Shown: positions 8,433 through 16,031 of the stretch, piece after piece | Position numbering within the stretch: the stretch's first letter is position 1 | Layout: each line of letters opens with the position of its first letter | Source: CAYZJD01 sp964483455 | Lineage (GTDB): Bacteria > Acidobacteriota > Terriglobia > Bryobacterales > Bryobacteraceae | Direction of reading: 5' to 3' | Length of the DNA: 26,440 nucleotides | NCBI GenBank assembly: GCA_964483455.1 | Contig: CAZACK010000069.1 | Location: 1 to 26,440 of the forward strand | The notes under the pieces: generated by a model | Told to the model about the DNA's origin: nothing | What the model saw: only the letters and a program-made list of their open reading frames with translations | The model's database searches: none | Position numbers and translations under genes: made by a program

Positions 8433-9653
8433 TTACGCCGATCTCATCATCTCGTCCCAGCTCACCTCGCGCTTCAACTCGATGGCCATCCGCCCCAGCA
8501 GGGCCGTGAGCGTGCTCTCCCCGGAGGTCTTCGTCATGTCGTAGGGTTGGCGCTTGACGATGCTCCGGAAGAAGCTTTCCACCGCGTCGATGGTGATCTC
8601 CCGCTTCGACTCCCGGCGCTCGATCAGGCTGCGGTCCCGCAGGTCATCCGCGTTGGGAAAGGGGGATGACGGAATGGGACCGTGCAGCTTGTAATAGACG
8701 CGAGAGGTTTCCAGCAGCCCCTCCGAGCCGAAGAACTGCTCGCGCACGTCGCGGTAGCCCGCCGTGTGCTTGATGCTGATCAGCCAGCCCTCGATTCCGT
8801 TGGGATAGGAATACTGCACGTCGTGATGGTCGGTTCGCCAGTCGCCGTAGACCAGCGGATACCGGACGCCGCCAGTGCCGACGGCGCGCACCGGATGGGC
8901 GTCGCCGGCGAACCAGTTGAGCGTGTCCAGCCCGTGGCAGTCCTGCTCGACGATCGCGCCGCCGGAATAGGCCTCCCACCAGCCCCAGTTGCGAATCTTC
9001 TCGTCCTCCTGGTAGCGGTTGGTGAACTTTGACGGCGGCTTGCCGCCCAGCACCCAGAAGCTCGTCATGAGCTTCATCTCGCCGATCTTCCCGCTCTTGA
9101 GCAGGCTCATCGCCGTCAGGTACTCCGGGCTGAAACGCTGCTGGAAGCCGAACTGGATCGTCATGGACTTGTCGGCCTTCTCTCCGGCTGCGAGCAACCG
9201 CTTGACGCCGGCTATGTCGGCCCCGGCGGGCTTTTCGCAATAGATGTGCTTCTTCGCCTGTACCGCCGCCTCGAAGTGCTCCGGGTGCAGGAACACCGGG
9301 GAGGCGATGAGGACCGCGTCCACCGAGGCGTTCTGCAACAACTCGCGGTAGTCGCGGTAGGCGGGCACCCGGTCGCCGCCGGGCACCTCGGTCTTGGCGA
9401 GATCGATGCGGTCGGGGTATTTGTCGCAGATCGCAGCCAGCCGGGCGTTCGGATCCTTCGCCATGAACGTGCCCACGTAGCGGCCCCGTCCGCCGGTGCC
9501 GATAATGCCGAACGCCACCGCCGAGTTCGCCTGCGAGCCGAAGGCGGTCTCCGGCTTCACCAGAAGCAGCCCGGCGGTCGCGGCGCCGGCCAGCGCCTGC
9601 CTCCGGCTGACCTCGGTTGCGCTCTTTCTTTCGTTCTGTTCGCTCTTTGTCAT
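8433..9653 (-). CDS. Tat-exported Gfo/Idh/MocA family oxidoreductase
   Basis: NAD(P)-dependent oxidoreductase of the Gfo/Idh/MocA family, 406 residues. The ATG at 9653 is preceded by AGGAG with 5-base spacing; the frame stays open about 1 kb further upstream, but only as antisense to the ABC gene. The N-terminus has a twin-arginine signal (SRRQALAGAATAGLLLV), so it should be exported folded with cofactor. Rossmann domain: FGIIGTGGRGRYVG; the family EKPAG motif follows CEKP at the end of the nucleotide domain. The C-terminal domain includes GGAIVEQDCHGLDTLNW, with the catalytic-type Asp/His region. The family acts on sugars and related polyols, often by C3 oxidation. It pairs with the convergent DUF1080 gene. 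Exact substrate unknown. Confidence 0.92.
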   Translation of the reverse strand: MTKSEQNERKSATEVSRRQALAGAATAGLLLVKPETAFGSQANSAVAFGIIGTGGRGRYVGTFMAKDPNARLAAICDKYPDRIDLAKTEVPGGDRVPAYRDYRELLQNASVDAVLIASPVFLHPEHFEAAVQAKKHIYCEKPAGADIAGVKRLLAAGEKADKSMTIQFGFQQRFSPEYLTAMSLLKSGKIGEMKLMTSFWVLGGKPPSKFTNRYQEDEKIRNWGWWEAYSGGAIVEQDCHGLDTLNWFAGDAHPVRAVGTGGVRYPLVYGDWRTDHHDVQYSYPNGIEGWLISIKHTAGYRDVREQFFGSEGLLETSRVYYKLHGPIPSSPFPNADDLRDRSLIERRESKREITIDAVESFFRSIVKRQPYDMTKTSGESTLTALLGRMAIELKREVSWDEMMRSA

Positions 9654-9673
9654 TTCAGCTCCTGACAGTGCGA

Positions 9674-9679
9674 AGTATA
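9674..9679 (-). promoter_or_regulatory. Candidate -10 element for the Gfo/Idh/MocA gene
   Basis: TATACT on the minus strand, 20 bases upstream of the ATG at 9653 and just upstream of its AGGAG ribosome-binding site. No clear -35. Confidence 0.35.
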
Positions 9680-9719
9680 CCTCATGCCGGCCGGCGGGCC
9701 GCGCGCGGCTGCCGCATCG

Positions 9720-9725
9720 TATAAT
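9720..9725 (+). promoter_or_regulatory. Consensus -10 element for the ABC transporter operon
   Basis: A perfect TATAAT in otherwise GC-rich DNA, 57 bases before the ATG at 9783. No TTGACA-like -35 is visible at the usual distance, so strength is uncertain. The implied leader is about 50 bases and contains the hairpin at 9755-9774. Confidence 0.45.
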
Positions 9726-9754
9726 CAAGGGTCGCGTTCCCACCGGCTTTGGAA

Positions 9755-9774
9755 TTGGGAGGGACGCCTCCCAA
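9755..9774 (+). promoter_or_regulatory. 5' leader hairpin containing the Shine-Dalgarno-like sequence
   Basis: TTGGGAGG (9755-9762), loop GACG, CCTCCCAA (9767-9774): a perfect 8-bp stem ending 8 bases before the start codon of the first ABC gene. GGGAGG, the only good ribosome-binding-like sequence here, is inside the stem. It may gate translation or bring a distant site closer. Confidence 0.45.
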
Positions 9775-9782
9775 GAAATCCG

Positions 9783-10718
9783 ATGACCCCGATCATCGAG
9801 GTCCGCGACCTCACCCGCCGCTTTGCTTCCCTGACGGCGGTGGACCGCCTGAACCTCGTGGTCCACCGGGGCGACATCTTCGGACTGGTCGGACCCGACG
9901 GCGCCGGCAAGACGACCACCCTGCGACTCGTGCTCGGCCTGATGAAGCCCGACGCCGGCCAGGTAAGGGTCTCCGGGCACGATGTGTCGCGCGAGCCGGA
10001 CGCGGTGAAGGACCGCATCGGCTACATGGCCCAGAAGTTCGGCCTGTACGACGACCTGACGGTCGACGAGAACATGGAGTACTATGCCGACCTGTACGGC
10101 GTCGCACGCCAGCGGCGAAACGAGCTGAAGCCTCGGCTGCTGCAAATGACCCGAATGGCTCCGTTCCAGGGCCGCCAGGCGGGGAAGCTCTCGGGCGGCA
10201 TGAGACAGAAGCTCGCCCTGATGTGCACGCTGCTGCACCGGCCGGAGGTACTTTTCCTCGATGAACCCACCTGCGGGGTGGATCCGGTGTCGCGGCGGGA
10301 GTTCTGGGCGATCCTCTACGAACTGGTCAAGGAGGGTGTGACCGTTTTCCTGACCACGGCCTATCTCGATGAGGCCGAGCGCTGCAACCGGGTGGGGCTG
10401 ATGCACAAGGGCCGGCTGATCCGTTGCGACTCGCCGGAAGTGCTGCGCCGTGAACTGGGGGCGGATTGCTACGAAGTGGAGTCCGCCGACCCGATCGCCG
10501 CCCGAGAGTTGTTGTGCCATCGCGATGGCGTGCTCTCCGTGGAGCCGTTCGGCTCCTCGCTCCATGTACTGCTCGACCCGTCGAGATCCTCGCCGGAGTC
10601 GCTTAGCCAAGAAACCGGCGCCACCGTTTTCAAACGCATCCCGCCGTCGCTGGAGGACGTGTTCCTGGCGCAGTTGCGAACGACCGAACCGCAGGATTCG
10701 ACGAGAAGCCATGGCTGA
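9783..10718 (+). CDS. ABC transporter ATPase, equivalent to the N-terminal half of YbhF
   Basis: ATP-binding subunit of an ABC-2 type exporter, about 311 residues from the ATG at 9783 (MTPIIEVRDL). Walker A is GPDGAGKT, Q-loop YMAQ, signature LSGGMRQ and Walker B VLFLDEP. The usual switch histidine is replaced in TTAYLDEAE, so this site may hydrolyse poorly. GPDGAGKT and the TAYLDEAE switch are both features I associate with the first nucleotide-binding domain of YbhF/RbbA-type proteins. The C-terminal ~80 residues form the variable domain ending before SLEDVFLAQL. It overlaps the second ATPase gene by 8 bases, pointing to coupled translation. Substrate not determinable. Confidence 0.92.
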   Translation: MTPIIEVRDLTRRFASLTAVDRLNLVVHRGDIFGLVGPDGAGKTTTLRLVLGLMKPDAGQVRVSGHDVSREPDAVKDRIGYMAQKFGLYDDLTVDENMEYYADLYGVARQRRNELKPRLLQMTRMAPFQGRQAGKLSGGMRQKLALMCTLLHRPEVLFLDEPTCGVDPVSRREFWAILYELVKEGVTVFLTTAYLDEAERCNRVGLMHKGRLIRCDSPEVLRRELGADCYEVESADPIAARELLCHRDGVLSVEPFGSSLHVLLDPSRSSPESLSQETGATVFKRIPPSLEDVFLAQLRTTEPQDSTRSHG

Positions 10719-11667
10719 CGACCTCCAAGATGGCGTGCCCGTTCAAGTCGTGGATCTCGTCAAGAAGTTCGGCGAGTTTGCCGCGGTGGACGGAATCTCG
10801 TTTGAGGTGCAAAAAGGCGAAATCTTCGGCTTCCTGGGGCCGAACGGAGCGGGCAAATCCACCACCATACGCATTCTCTGCGGGCTGTTGCGTCCGACCT
10901 CGGGAACGGCCCTGGTGAGCGGGCTCGACGTGGCCAGGCATCCCGAGCAAGTACGGGCGCAGCTCGGCTACATGTCCCAGCGGTTCTCGCTCTACAACGA
11001 TCTGATGGTCGAAGAGAACCTCGACTTTTTCAGCGGCCTGTACGGCGTGCCGCGCCGCCTGCGCCTGGAACGTAAGGAATACGCCGTCCGGACCACGGGT
11101 CTGGGCGGCCTCGAAACCACGGTGACAGGCCTCCTCCCGGCGGGCTGGAAGCAGAGGCTGGCGCTGGCCTGCGCCATCCTGCACCGGCCGCCCATCCTGT
11201 TTCTCGACGAGCCGACCTCCGGCGTCGATCCGATCGCCCGGCGCGGGTTCTGGGACCTCATCCACCAGCTTTCCGCCGCCGGACAAACGGTCTTCGTCAC
11301 CTCGCACCACATGGACGAGGTTGAACGGTGCCACCGGCTGGCGCTGATGCACGCGGGCCGGATTATCGCCCTCGGACCGCCGGCCCGGCTCAAGCGCGAC
11401 CTCTACACGCACGGCCTGCTGGCCTTGGAGACTTCCGACCTCGTCGGAAGCATGCGCGCCCTCGAGAACATCCCGGGGCTGCGCGAGGCGGCCGTGTTTG
11501 GGGCCGGCTTGCACGTCACCGTGGACGATCCGTCCGCCGCGCTCGTTCGCATCCGCGGAGTTCTCGCCGGCAAAGGAATCGAGGTGCGCCGGCTCGAGCC
11601 GATACTTCCGTCGATGGAGGACCTGTTCGTGTCCTTGATTGAGTCCCAGGAACGGAGGCCGGCGTGA
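10711..11667 (+). CDS. ABC transporter ATPase, equivalent to the C-terminal half of YbhF
   Basis: Second ATP-binding subunit, 318 residues from the ATG at 10711, which lies inside the end of the first ATPase gene. The reading frame extends upstream, but only as a shadow of that gene. Walker A GPNGAGKS, Q-loop YMSQ, Walker B ILFLDEP, and an intact switch histidine in TSHHMDEVE. The signature is degenerate, LLPAGWKQRLALA in place of LSGGQ, as in the second domain of YbhF-type pumps (LPxGxKQRLALA). With the first ATPase it should make a heterodimer having one asymmetric pair of sites. It overlaps the first permease gene by 4 bases. Confidence 0.92.
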   Translation: MADDLQDGVPVQVVDLVKKFGEFAAVDGISFEVQKGEIFGFLGPNGAGKSTTIRILCGLLRPTSGTALVSGLDVARHPEQVRAQLGYMSQRFSLYNDLMVEENLDFFSGLYGVPRRLRLERKEYAVRTTGLGGLETTVTGLLPAGWKQRLALACAILHRPPILFLDEPTSGVDPIARRGFWDLIHQLSAAGQTVFVTSHHMDEVERCHRLALMHAGRIIALGPPARLKRDLYTHGLLALETSDLVGSMRALENIPGLREAAVFGAGLHVTVDDPSAALVRIRGVLAGKGIEVRRLEPILPSMEDLFVSLIESQERRPA

Positions 11668-12797
11668 CCCTGAGGCGAACCGTGGCGACGATGCGCAAGG
11701 AGATCCGGCACATCGTGAGGGATCCTCGCAGCCTCGTCCTGGCGCTGGTCCAGCCGTCCCTCATGTTGCTCCTGTTCGGGTACGCGCTCAGCCTGGACGT
11801 GGACCGCATTCCCACGCTCATCTACGACGCCGACGGCACGGCCCGCAGCAGGGAACTGACGCAGCGGTTCCAGGCCTCCCGCTTCTTCGACATCCGGGGC
11901 CACGCCGGCGACTACGCCGCCATCGAGCGGGGAATCGACCGCGGGACCGTGCTGATCGGGCTGGTGGTCCCGGCGGATTATTCCAAGCGGATCGACGCGG
12001 GCCTGGACGCACAAGTGCAGATCCTTGTGGACGGCAGCGACGCCAACACCGCCACCATCGCGCTGAGCTACGTATCGTCGCTGGTGCAGCACTATTCCTT
12101 CGAACTCCGCGCCGCAGGCCAGGGCCGTGGATCCGGAACGGAGGCCGCGGTGCCGCTCGATGCCCGGTTGCGCGTCTGGTACAACAGCACGATGGAGTCC
12201 AAGAACCAGGTCGTTCCCGGCCTGATCGCGGTGATCATGATGATCATCGCGGTGCTGCTCACGTCCTTGACCATCGCCCGCGAGTGGGAGACGGGCGCCA
12301 TGGAGCAGCTTCTGTCCACCCCGCTGCGGCCCTCGGAACTGGTGCTCGGCAAAATGATGGCGTACTTCCTGGTGGCGGCGATGGATGTTGCGGTCGCGAT
12401 GGCGGTCGGCGTGTTTGTCTTCGACGTTCCTTTTCGCGGCAACCTGGCGCTCCTGGCCGGGGCGGCGTCCATCTTCCTGTTCGGCGCGCTGTGCTGGGGG
12501 ATCTTCTTGTCGGCGGTCACCCGCTCCCAGGTGATGGCCTACCAGTTGGGGATCGTGACCTCCTTCCTGCCTTCCATGGTGCTTTCCGGATTCGTGTGGG
12601 CCATCGACAATATGCCCGAGGCGATCCAGTGGATCACCCGCATCGTCCCCGCGCGCTACATGGTGACGATCCTGAGGGTCATCTTCCTGAAAGGGGTGGG
12701 TCTGGAAGTCCTCTGGGTGGAGGCGCTTTGTCTGGTCGCCTTCGCGACGCTGGTGTTTCTGGGTGCGGCGTACACCCTGAACCGGAAGTTGGGCTGA
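11664..12797 (+). CDS. ABC-2 type permease, YbhS-like
   Basis: Inner-membrane subunit, 377 residues. The GTG start at 11664 overlaps the previous stop (GTGA) and has GGAGG with 5-base spacing. Topology by hydrophobicity: one N-terminal segment (around SLMLLLFGYALSLDV), a large extracytoplasmic domain of about 150 residues, then about five C-terminal segments starting near VVPGLIAVIMMIIAVLLT. The conserved ABC-2 features EWETGAMEQLLSTPL and NMPEAIQWITRIVPARY are present. The closest known types are YbhS/YhhJ, which export drugs or other hydrophobic compounds together with a periplasmic adaptor; no adaptor gene is present here. Confidence 0.92.
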   Translation: MTLRRTVATMRKEIRHIVRDPRSLVLALVQPSLMLLLFGYALSLDVDRIPTLIYDADGTARSRELTQRFQASRFFDIRGHAGDYAAIERGIDRGTVLIGLVVPADYSKRIDAGLDAQVQILVDGSDANTATIALSYVSSLVQHYSFELRAAGQGRGSGTEAAVPLDARLRVWYNSTMESKNQVVPGLIAVIMMIIAVLLTSLTIAREWETGAMEQLLSTPLRPSELVLGKMMAYFLVAAMDVAVAMAVGVFVFDVPFRGNLALLAGAASIFLFGALCWGIFLSAVTRSQVMAYQLGIVTSFLPSMVLSGFVWAIDNMPEAIQWITRIVPARYMVTILRVIFLKGVGLEVLWVEALCLVAFATLVFLGAAYTLNRKLG

Positions 12798-12802
12798 CAA
12801 CC

Positions 12803-13951
12803 ATGCTCGGACGGATTCTCGAGGTCATTCGCAAGCAGTTCCGCCAGTTGTTCCGCTACCGGCGGATGCGGACGATGCTGTTCGTGCCGCCGATGATCCA
12901 GTTGATCGTCTTCGGCTACGCGGTGAACCTCGATGTTGAAAACGTGCGAACCGCCTGGATGGACAACGACGGCACGCCCGCCAGCCGGGCGCTGCTGGCG
13001 GCGTTTCAAGGCTCGGGGAGGTTCCAGGTGGTGGCGCTTCCTCGGGACGAGCGGGAGATGCGGCGGCTGCTGGACAGCGGGGAGGCGGTCGCGGTCATAC
13101 GGGTGCTGCCGGGATTCGCCCGCGCCATCGAACGCGGCCGCAGCCCGGAAGTGCAGGTCTCGATCGACGGCACCAATTCCAACAGCGCCTGGCTGATCTC
13201 GGGCTACGCCAACGAGATTCTCGCGCAGCACGGCGCCCACATCGCCGAGGAGCAGCGCAACGCCCGGCGAATGATGTCCGGCTCCGCCGCCGGCGGCGCC
13301 CGCGCGCCCAGGCTCCAGTCCGTCGCCCGGGTGTGGTTCAATCCCGACCTCAAGAGCAGGAACTACTTCGTGCCGGGCATTATCGTCAACCTGACGATGG
13401 TGGTGACGGTCATGCTGACCGCCATGGCCATCGTGCGCGAGCGGGAGATGGGAACGATGGAGCAGTTGCTGGTCACTCCGATCCGGCCGATCGAGCTGAT
13501 GATCGGCGTGACCTTGCCGTTCGCCCTCGTCGGGCTGATGGACGTCATCCTGATCACAACCCTGGCGGTGCTGGTGCTCGACGTGCCCTTCCAGGGGAGC
13601 TTCCTGCTGCTGTTGTGCTGCGCCACGCTGTTCCTCATGACCAGCCTGGGCGTCGGCCTGTTCATGTCCACGATCGCGCGCACCCAGCAGCAGGCGCTAA
13701 TGTCCTCGTTCTTCTTCGCCACCCCGGCGTTCATGCTCAGCGGCTTCGCCTTCCCGATCCGCAACATGCCGGAAGCGGTTCAGTACCTGACTTACCTGAA
13801 CCCCTTGCGGTATTTCATGGAAATCGTGCGGGGCATCTTCCTCAAGGGCACTGGCGCCGACGTCCTCTGGCCGCAGATGCTGATGCTGTTCGTCTACGGC
13901 GTGGCGATCCTGACCCTCAGTGCCTTCCGCTTCCACAAGCGGCTGGATTAG
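12803..13951 (+). CDS. ABC-2 type permease, YbhR-like
   Basis: Second membrane subunit, 382 residues from the ATG at 12803, 5 bases after the previous stop; the frame is open further upstream, but only as a shadow of the first permease. Same layout as its partner: an N-terminal segment at MLFVPPMIQLIVFGYAVNLDV, an extracytoplasmic domain of about 150 residues, then about five membrane segments from NYFVPGIIVNLTMVVTVML. The family motif REREMGTMEQLLVTPI and the NMPEAVQYLTYLNPLRYF stretch align with the first permease, so the two arose by duplication and should pair. The ribosome-binding site is weak; coupling to the upstream gene is likely. Confidence 0.92.
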   Translation: MLGRILEVIRKQFRQLFRYRRMRTMLFVPPMIQLIVFGYAVNLDVENVRTAWMDNDGTPASRALLAAFQGSGRFQVVALPRDEREMRRLLDSGEAVAVIRVLPGFARAIERGRSPEVQVSIDGTNSNSAWLISGYANEILAQHGAHIAEEQRNARRMMSGSAAGGARAPRLQSVARVWFNPDLKSRNYFVPGIIVNLTMVVTVMLTAMAIVREREMGTMEQLLVTPIRPIELMIGVTLPFALVGLMDVILITTLAVLVLDVPFQGSFLLLLCCATLFLMTSLGVGLFMSTIARTQQQALMSSFFFATPAFMLSGFAFPIRNMPEAVQYLTYLNPLRYFMEIVRGIFLKGTGADVLWPQMLMLFVYGVAILTLSAFRFHKRLD

Positions 13952-13963
13952 TAAGAAGTAACC

Positions 13964-14296
13964 ATGCCTGTGAATGTGAATGACAAGATCAGAAGGCTGA
14001 GCCCCGCGCGGCGCAAGAAGGTCGAGCGGCGCGCGAAGGAACTGATCGCCGAGGAAATGACCCTGCGCGAGCTGCGCAAGGCGCGCAAGCTCACCCAAGT
14101 CCGTATGGCCAGGAAGCTGGGTGTGACCCGGGACAGCGTCTCGCGCCTCGAAAAGCGCAGCGATATCCTGCTGTCCACACTACGGAAGACCGTCAAGGCG
14201 ATGGGCGGGAATCTGTCGCTGGTCGCCGAATTCCCGGACCGCGCCCCCGTCGTGCTGTATAGCATTGGTGAAGACGCGCCTCCGCAGAAGACCTGA
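13964..14296 (+). CDS. XRE-family HTH protein, HigA-type antitoxin-like
   Basis: 110 residues, highly basic N-terminal half (ARRKKVERRAKELIAEEM). An HTH of the Cro/C1 type spans about 38-75 (LRKARKLTQVRMARKLGVTRDSVSRLEK), followed by TLRKTVKAMGGNLSLVAEFP, the tail typical of HigA-like antitoxins paired with RelE/HigB toxins. No toxin gene is present on either side. It starts 12 bases after the second permease stop, so it could be the last gene of the ABC operon and regulate it. Its start is preceded by a weak AAGAAG. Whether it is an orphan antitoxin or a dedicated regulator cannot be told from sequence. Confidence 0.85.
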   Translation: MPVNVNDKIRRLSPARRKKVERRAKELIAEEMTLRELRKARKLTQVRMARKLGVTRDSVSRLEKRSDILLSTLRKTVKAMGGNLSLVAEFPDRAPVVLYSIGEDAPPQKT

Positions 14297-14305
14297 GGCC
14301 GCAGG

Positions 14306-14325
14306 CACGCCCACGTGCAGGCGTG
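14306..14325. terminator. Possible terminator hairpin after the HTH gene
   Basis: CACGCC (14306-14311), 8-base loop, GGCGTG (14320-14325), ten bases after the HTH stop codon. No U-tract follows, so this is a weak call. Confidence 0.3.
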
Positions 14326-14422
14326 ATGCGTGATCAGAGCGTTGCGTCAATTAACCGGGCATCTGGTCGATCGAGTTCGCAAGTGAGGCTGGCTGGTACT
14401 TTTCCTGAACCGGGTCCAGGTC

Positions 14423-15907
14423 CTAGTCCGCATTGAGAGTCGGGGCAGAGCCGGCAGAGATTCCTCGCCGCGCCTGCAACTCCTCCTGGATTCGCCCTAC
14501 CTTCCCCCGCGTCAACCCGTACGTCAAAATCATCGCCGCCGACAAGGCCAGAATCAGCCCCGGCAGCAGCCCGTAGATCAATCCCAGCCGCGAAGCGGCT
14601 CGCGGGCTCTGGATTTCCGATCCGGGCGCCAGGTGGACGAACACGTCGAGCAGCACTCCGCTGAGCAGCAGCGCTCCGCCGGCCGCCACCTTCTCCCCGA
14701 AGTTCATCAGGCCGAAGCAAATGCCCTCGCGGCGAACGCCGCTCTTCAGTTCGTCCTCGTCGACGACGTCGGCCATCATCGAGAACGGAAGCACCCACAA
14801 CGCGCTGGCGAACAGTCCGGCGATGACATTTCCCACCAGCAGCGCCCTGGCGTTGCCCGTGCCGAGAAGGTGCCCCTTACCGATCAACAAGGTGGCGCAG
14901 CACAGCACCCCGGTGAGGCCCAGGATCGAGGCCGCCAGCCAGTTCCGCTTCTCGCCGCGGCGCGACACCCAGATCCAGGCCACCACTCCGGCCACCGCCC
15001 CGGCGTAGAACGAGGCCTGCACCACGCCGATTCGCTCGCTTTCCACAACCCTCGCGTACCATTTGTAGAACGGAACCGCGAGGGTGAAATTCAGGACCAC
15101 CGAGAGGGTGCAAAGGATGAAGGCGATCCACAGGATGCGAAACTGCCGGCTCTTGAGCAACAGCCACATTCCGGCGTAGAAGCGCCGCGCCTGCGCCACG
15201 CCAGCGGCCGGCTCGCCGTACGTGCGATGCGACAGCGTCCCGAACACCGCCACCAACCCGGACAGCGCCATGACGGCCGCGAAGAACAGGCCCATCTGCG
15301 GGTAGCCCTCATAGCGCAACTTGGGGTCGCCGCCTCCGCTCGTTCCCGGAAAGAACAGGACAAACGGCAGCGCCGAGCCGGCCAGCATGCCCCCTAGCCC
15401 GAGCAGCGACCGGATGGCGATCACCCGCGTCCGCTCGTCGTAGTCCGATGTCAGCTCCGCGCCCAGGCTCAGGTACGGGATGCGGTAGCAGGCCATGAAG
15501 AACCGGAACGTGACCGAGAAAAACAGCAGCCAGGCAAACAGTCCGGCCTGCCCCAGATGCCGCGGCGGGCTCATCAGGAAGAAAAACAGCGGGCCGGCGG
15601 CAAGGCTACCGAACAGCATGAAGCCCTGGCGGCGGCCCAGGCGGGAGCGGGAGCGGTCGGAGCGATAGCCGATGTACGGGTCCAGAACCGCATCCGCCAC
15701 CAGCCCGGCGGTGACTCCCAATCCCGCCAGCGAGCCCGGCAGTCCCATCACCGAGTGGTAGAAGAAGAGAACAAACACCCCGAACAGCCCCATCGTGGCC
15801 GTAATCGGGATCTCGCCGGCGCCGTAGAGAAATTGGAGGGCCAGCGACAATCGGCGCTTCCGCGCATGCCCGACCTCCGGCCCGGGCGTAGTGAACGTGG
15901 CGCTCAT
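14423..15907 (-). CDS. MFS transporter of the GPH (MelB-like) cation symporter family
   Basis: Inner-membrane transporter, about 494 residues with roughly 12 hydrophobic segments. The GPH loop signature DPYIGYRSDRSRSRLGRR sits after the second segment, and the pattern near YRIPYLSLGAEL and VVDEDELKSGVRREG is also GPH-like. Family members move sugars or lysolipids with a cation. The ATG at 15907 is chosen because translation starting farther upstream (frame open to 16060) would run through the palindromic repeat at 15930-15990. No ribosome-binding site is evident. The gene follows the PKS on the same strand after 124 bases, so it may be co-transcribed and could export or import a related lipid or sugar; that is inference. 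Confidence 0.88.
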   Translation of the reverse strand: MSATFTTPGPEVGHARKRRLSLALQFLYGAGEIPITATMGLFGVFVLFFYHSVMGLPGSLAGLGVTAGLVADAVLDPYIGYRSDRSRSRLGRRQGFMLFGSLAAGPLFFFLMSPPRHLGQAGLFAWLLFFSVTFRFFMACYRIPYLSLGAELTSDYDERTRVIAIRSLLGLGGMLAGSALPFVLFFPGTSGGGDPKLRYEGYPQMGLFFAAVMALSGLVAVFGTLSHRTYGEPAAGVAQARRFYAGMWLLLKSRQFRILWIAFILCTLSVVLNFTLAVPFYKWYARVVESERIGVVQASFYAGAVAGVVAWIWVSRRGEKRNWLAASILGLTGVLCCATLLIGKGHLLGTGNARALLVGNVIAGLFASALWVLPFSMMADVVDEDELKSGVRREGICFGLMNFGEKVAAGGALLLSGVLLDVFVHLAPGSEIQSPRAASRLGLIYGLLPGLILALSAAMILTYGLTRGKVGRIQEELQARRGISAGSAPTLNAD

Positions 15908-15929
15908 GTGTGGATGAAGGAATGTTGAG

Positions 15930-15990
15930 CCGCCGATGCACGCCGATAAACGCCGATCATGGCCAAGGACCTGTCGGCGTTCATCGGCGG
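15930..15990. repeat. Palindromic dispersed repeat, copy 2
   Basis: Arms CCGCCGATGCACGCCGAT (15930-15947) and GTCGGCGTTCATCGGCGG (15973-15990) pair at 16 of 18 positions around a 25-base loop. The right arm is nearly identical to that of copy 1 at 6563-6580 (17 of 18). It lies between the PKS stop and the MFS start. Confidence 0.75.
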
Positions 15991-16031
15991 GCAATAAGAA
16001 TCTGTTCACTCTCGGAAATCCTCGGCGCCCC

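Noticed and set aside
9654..10712. N-terminal extension of the Gfo/Idh/MocA frame
   Set aside because: The extension is antisense to the ABC ATPase, and the real start at 9653 has AGGAG and a Tat signal.
11403..12800. Minus-strand open frame of 465 codons
   Set aside because: Antisense to the permease and ATPase genes; His/Asp/Gln-rich translation typical of shadows.
11639..12802. Upstream extension of the second permease frame
   Set aside because: It overlaps the first permease, whose frame has the full ABC-2 pattern; the second permease starts at 12803.
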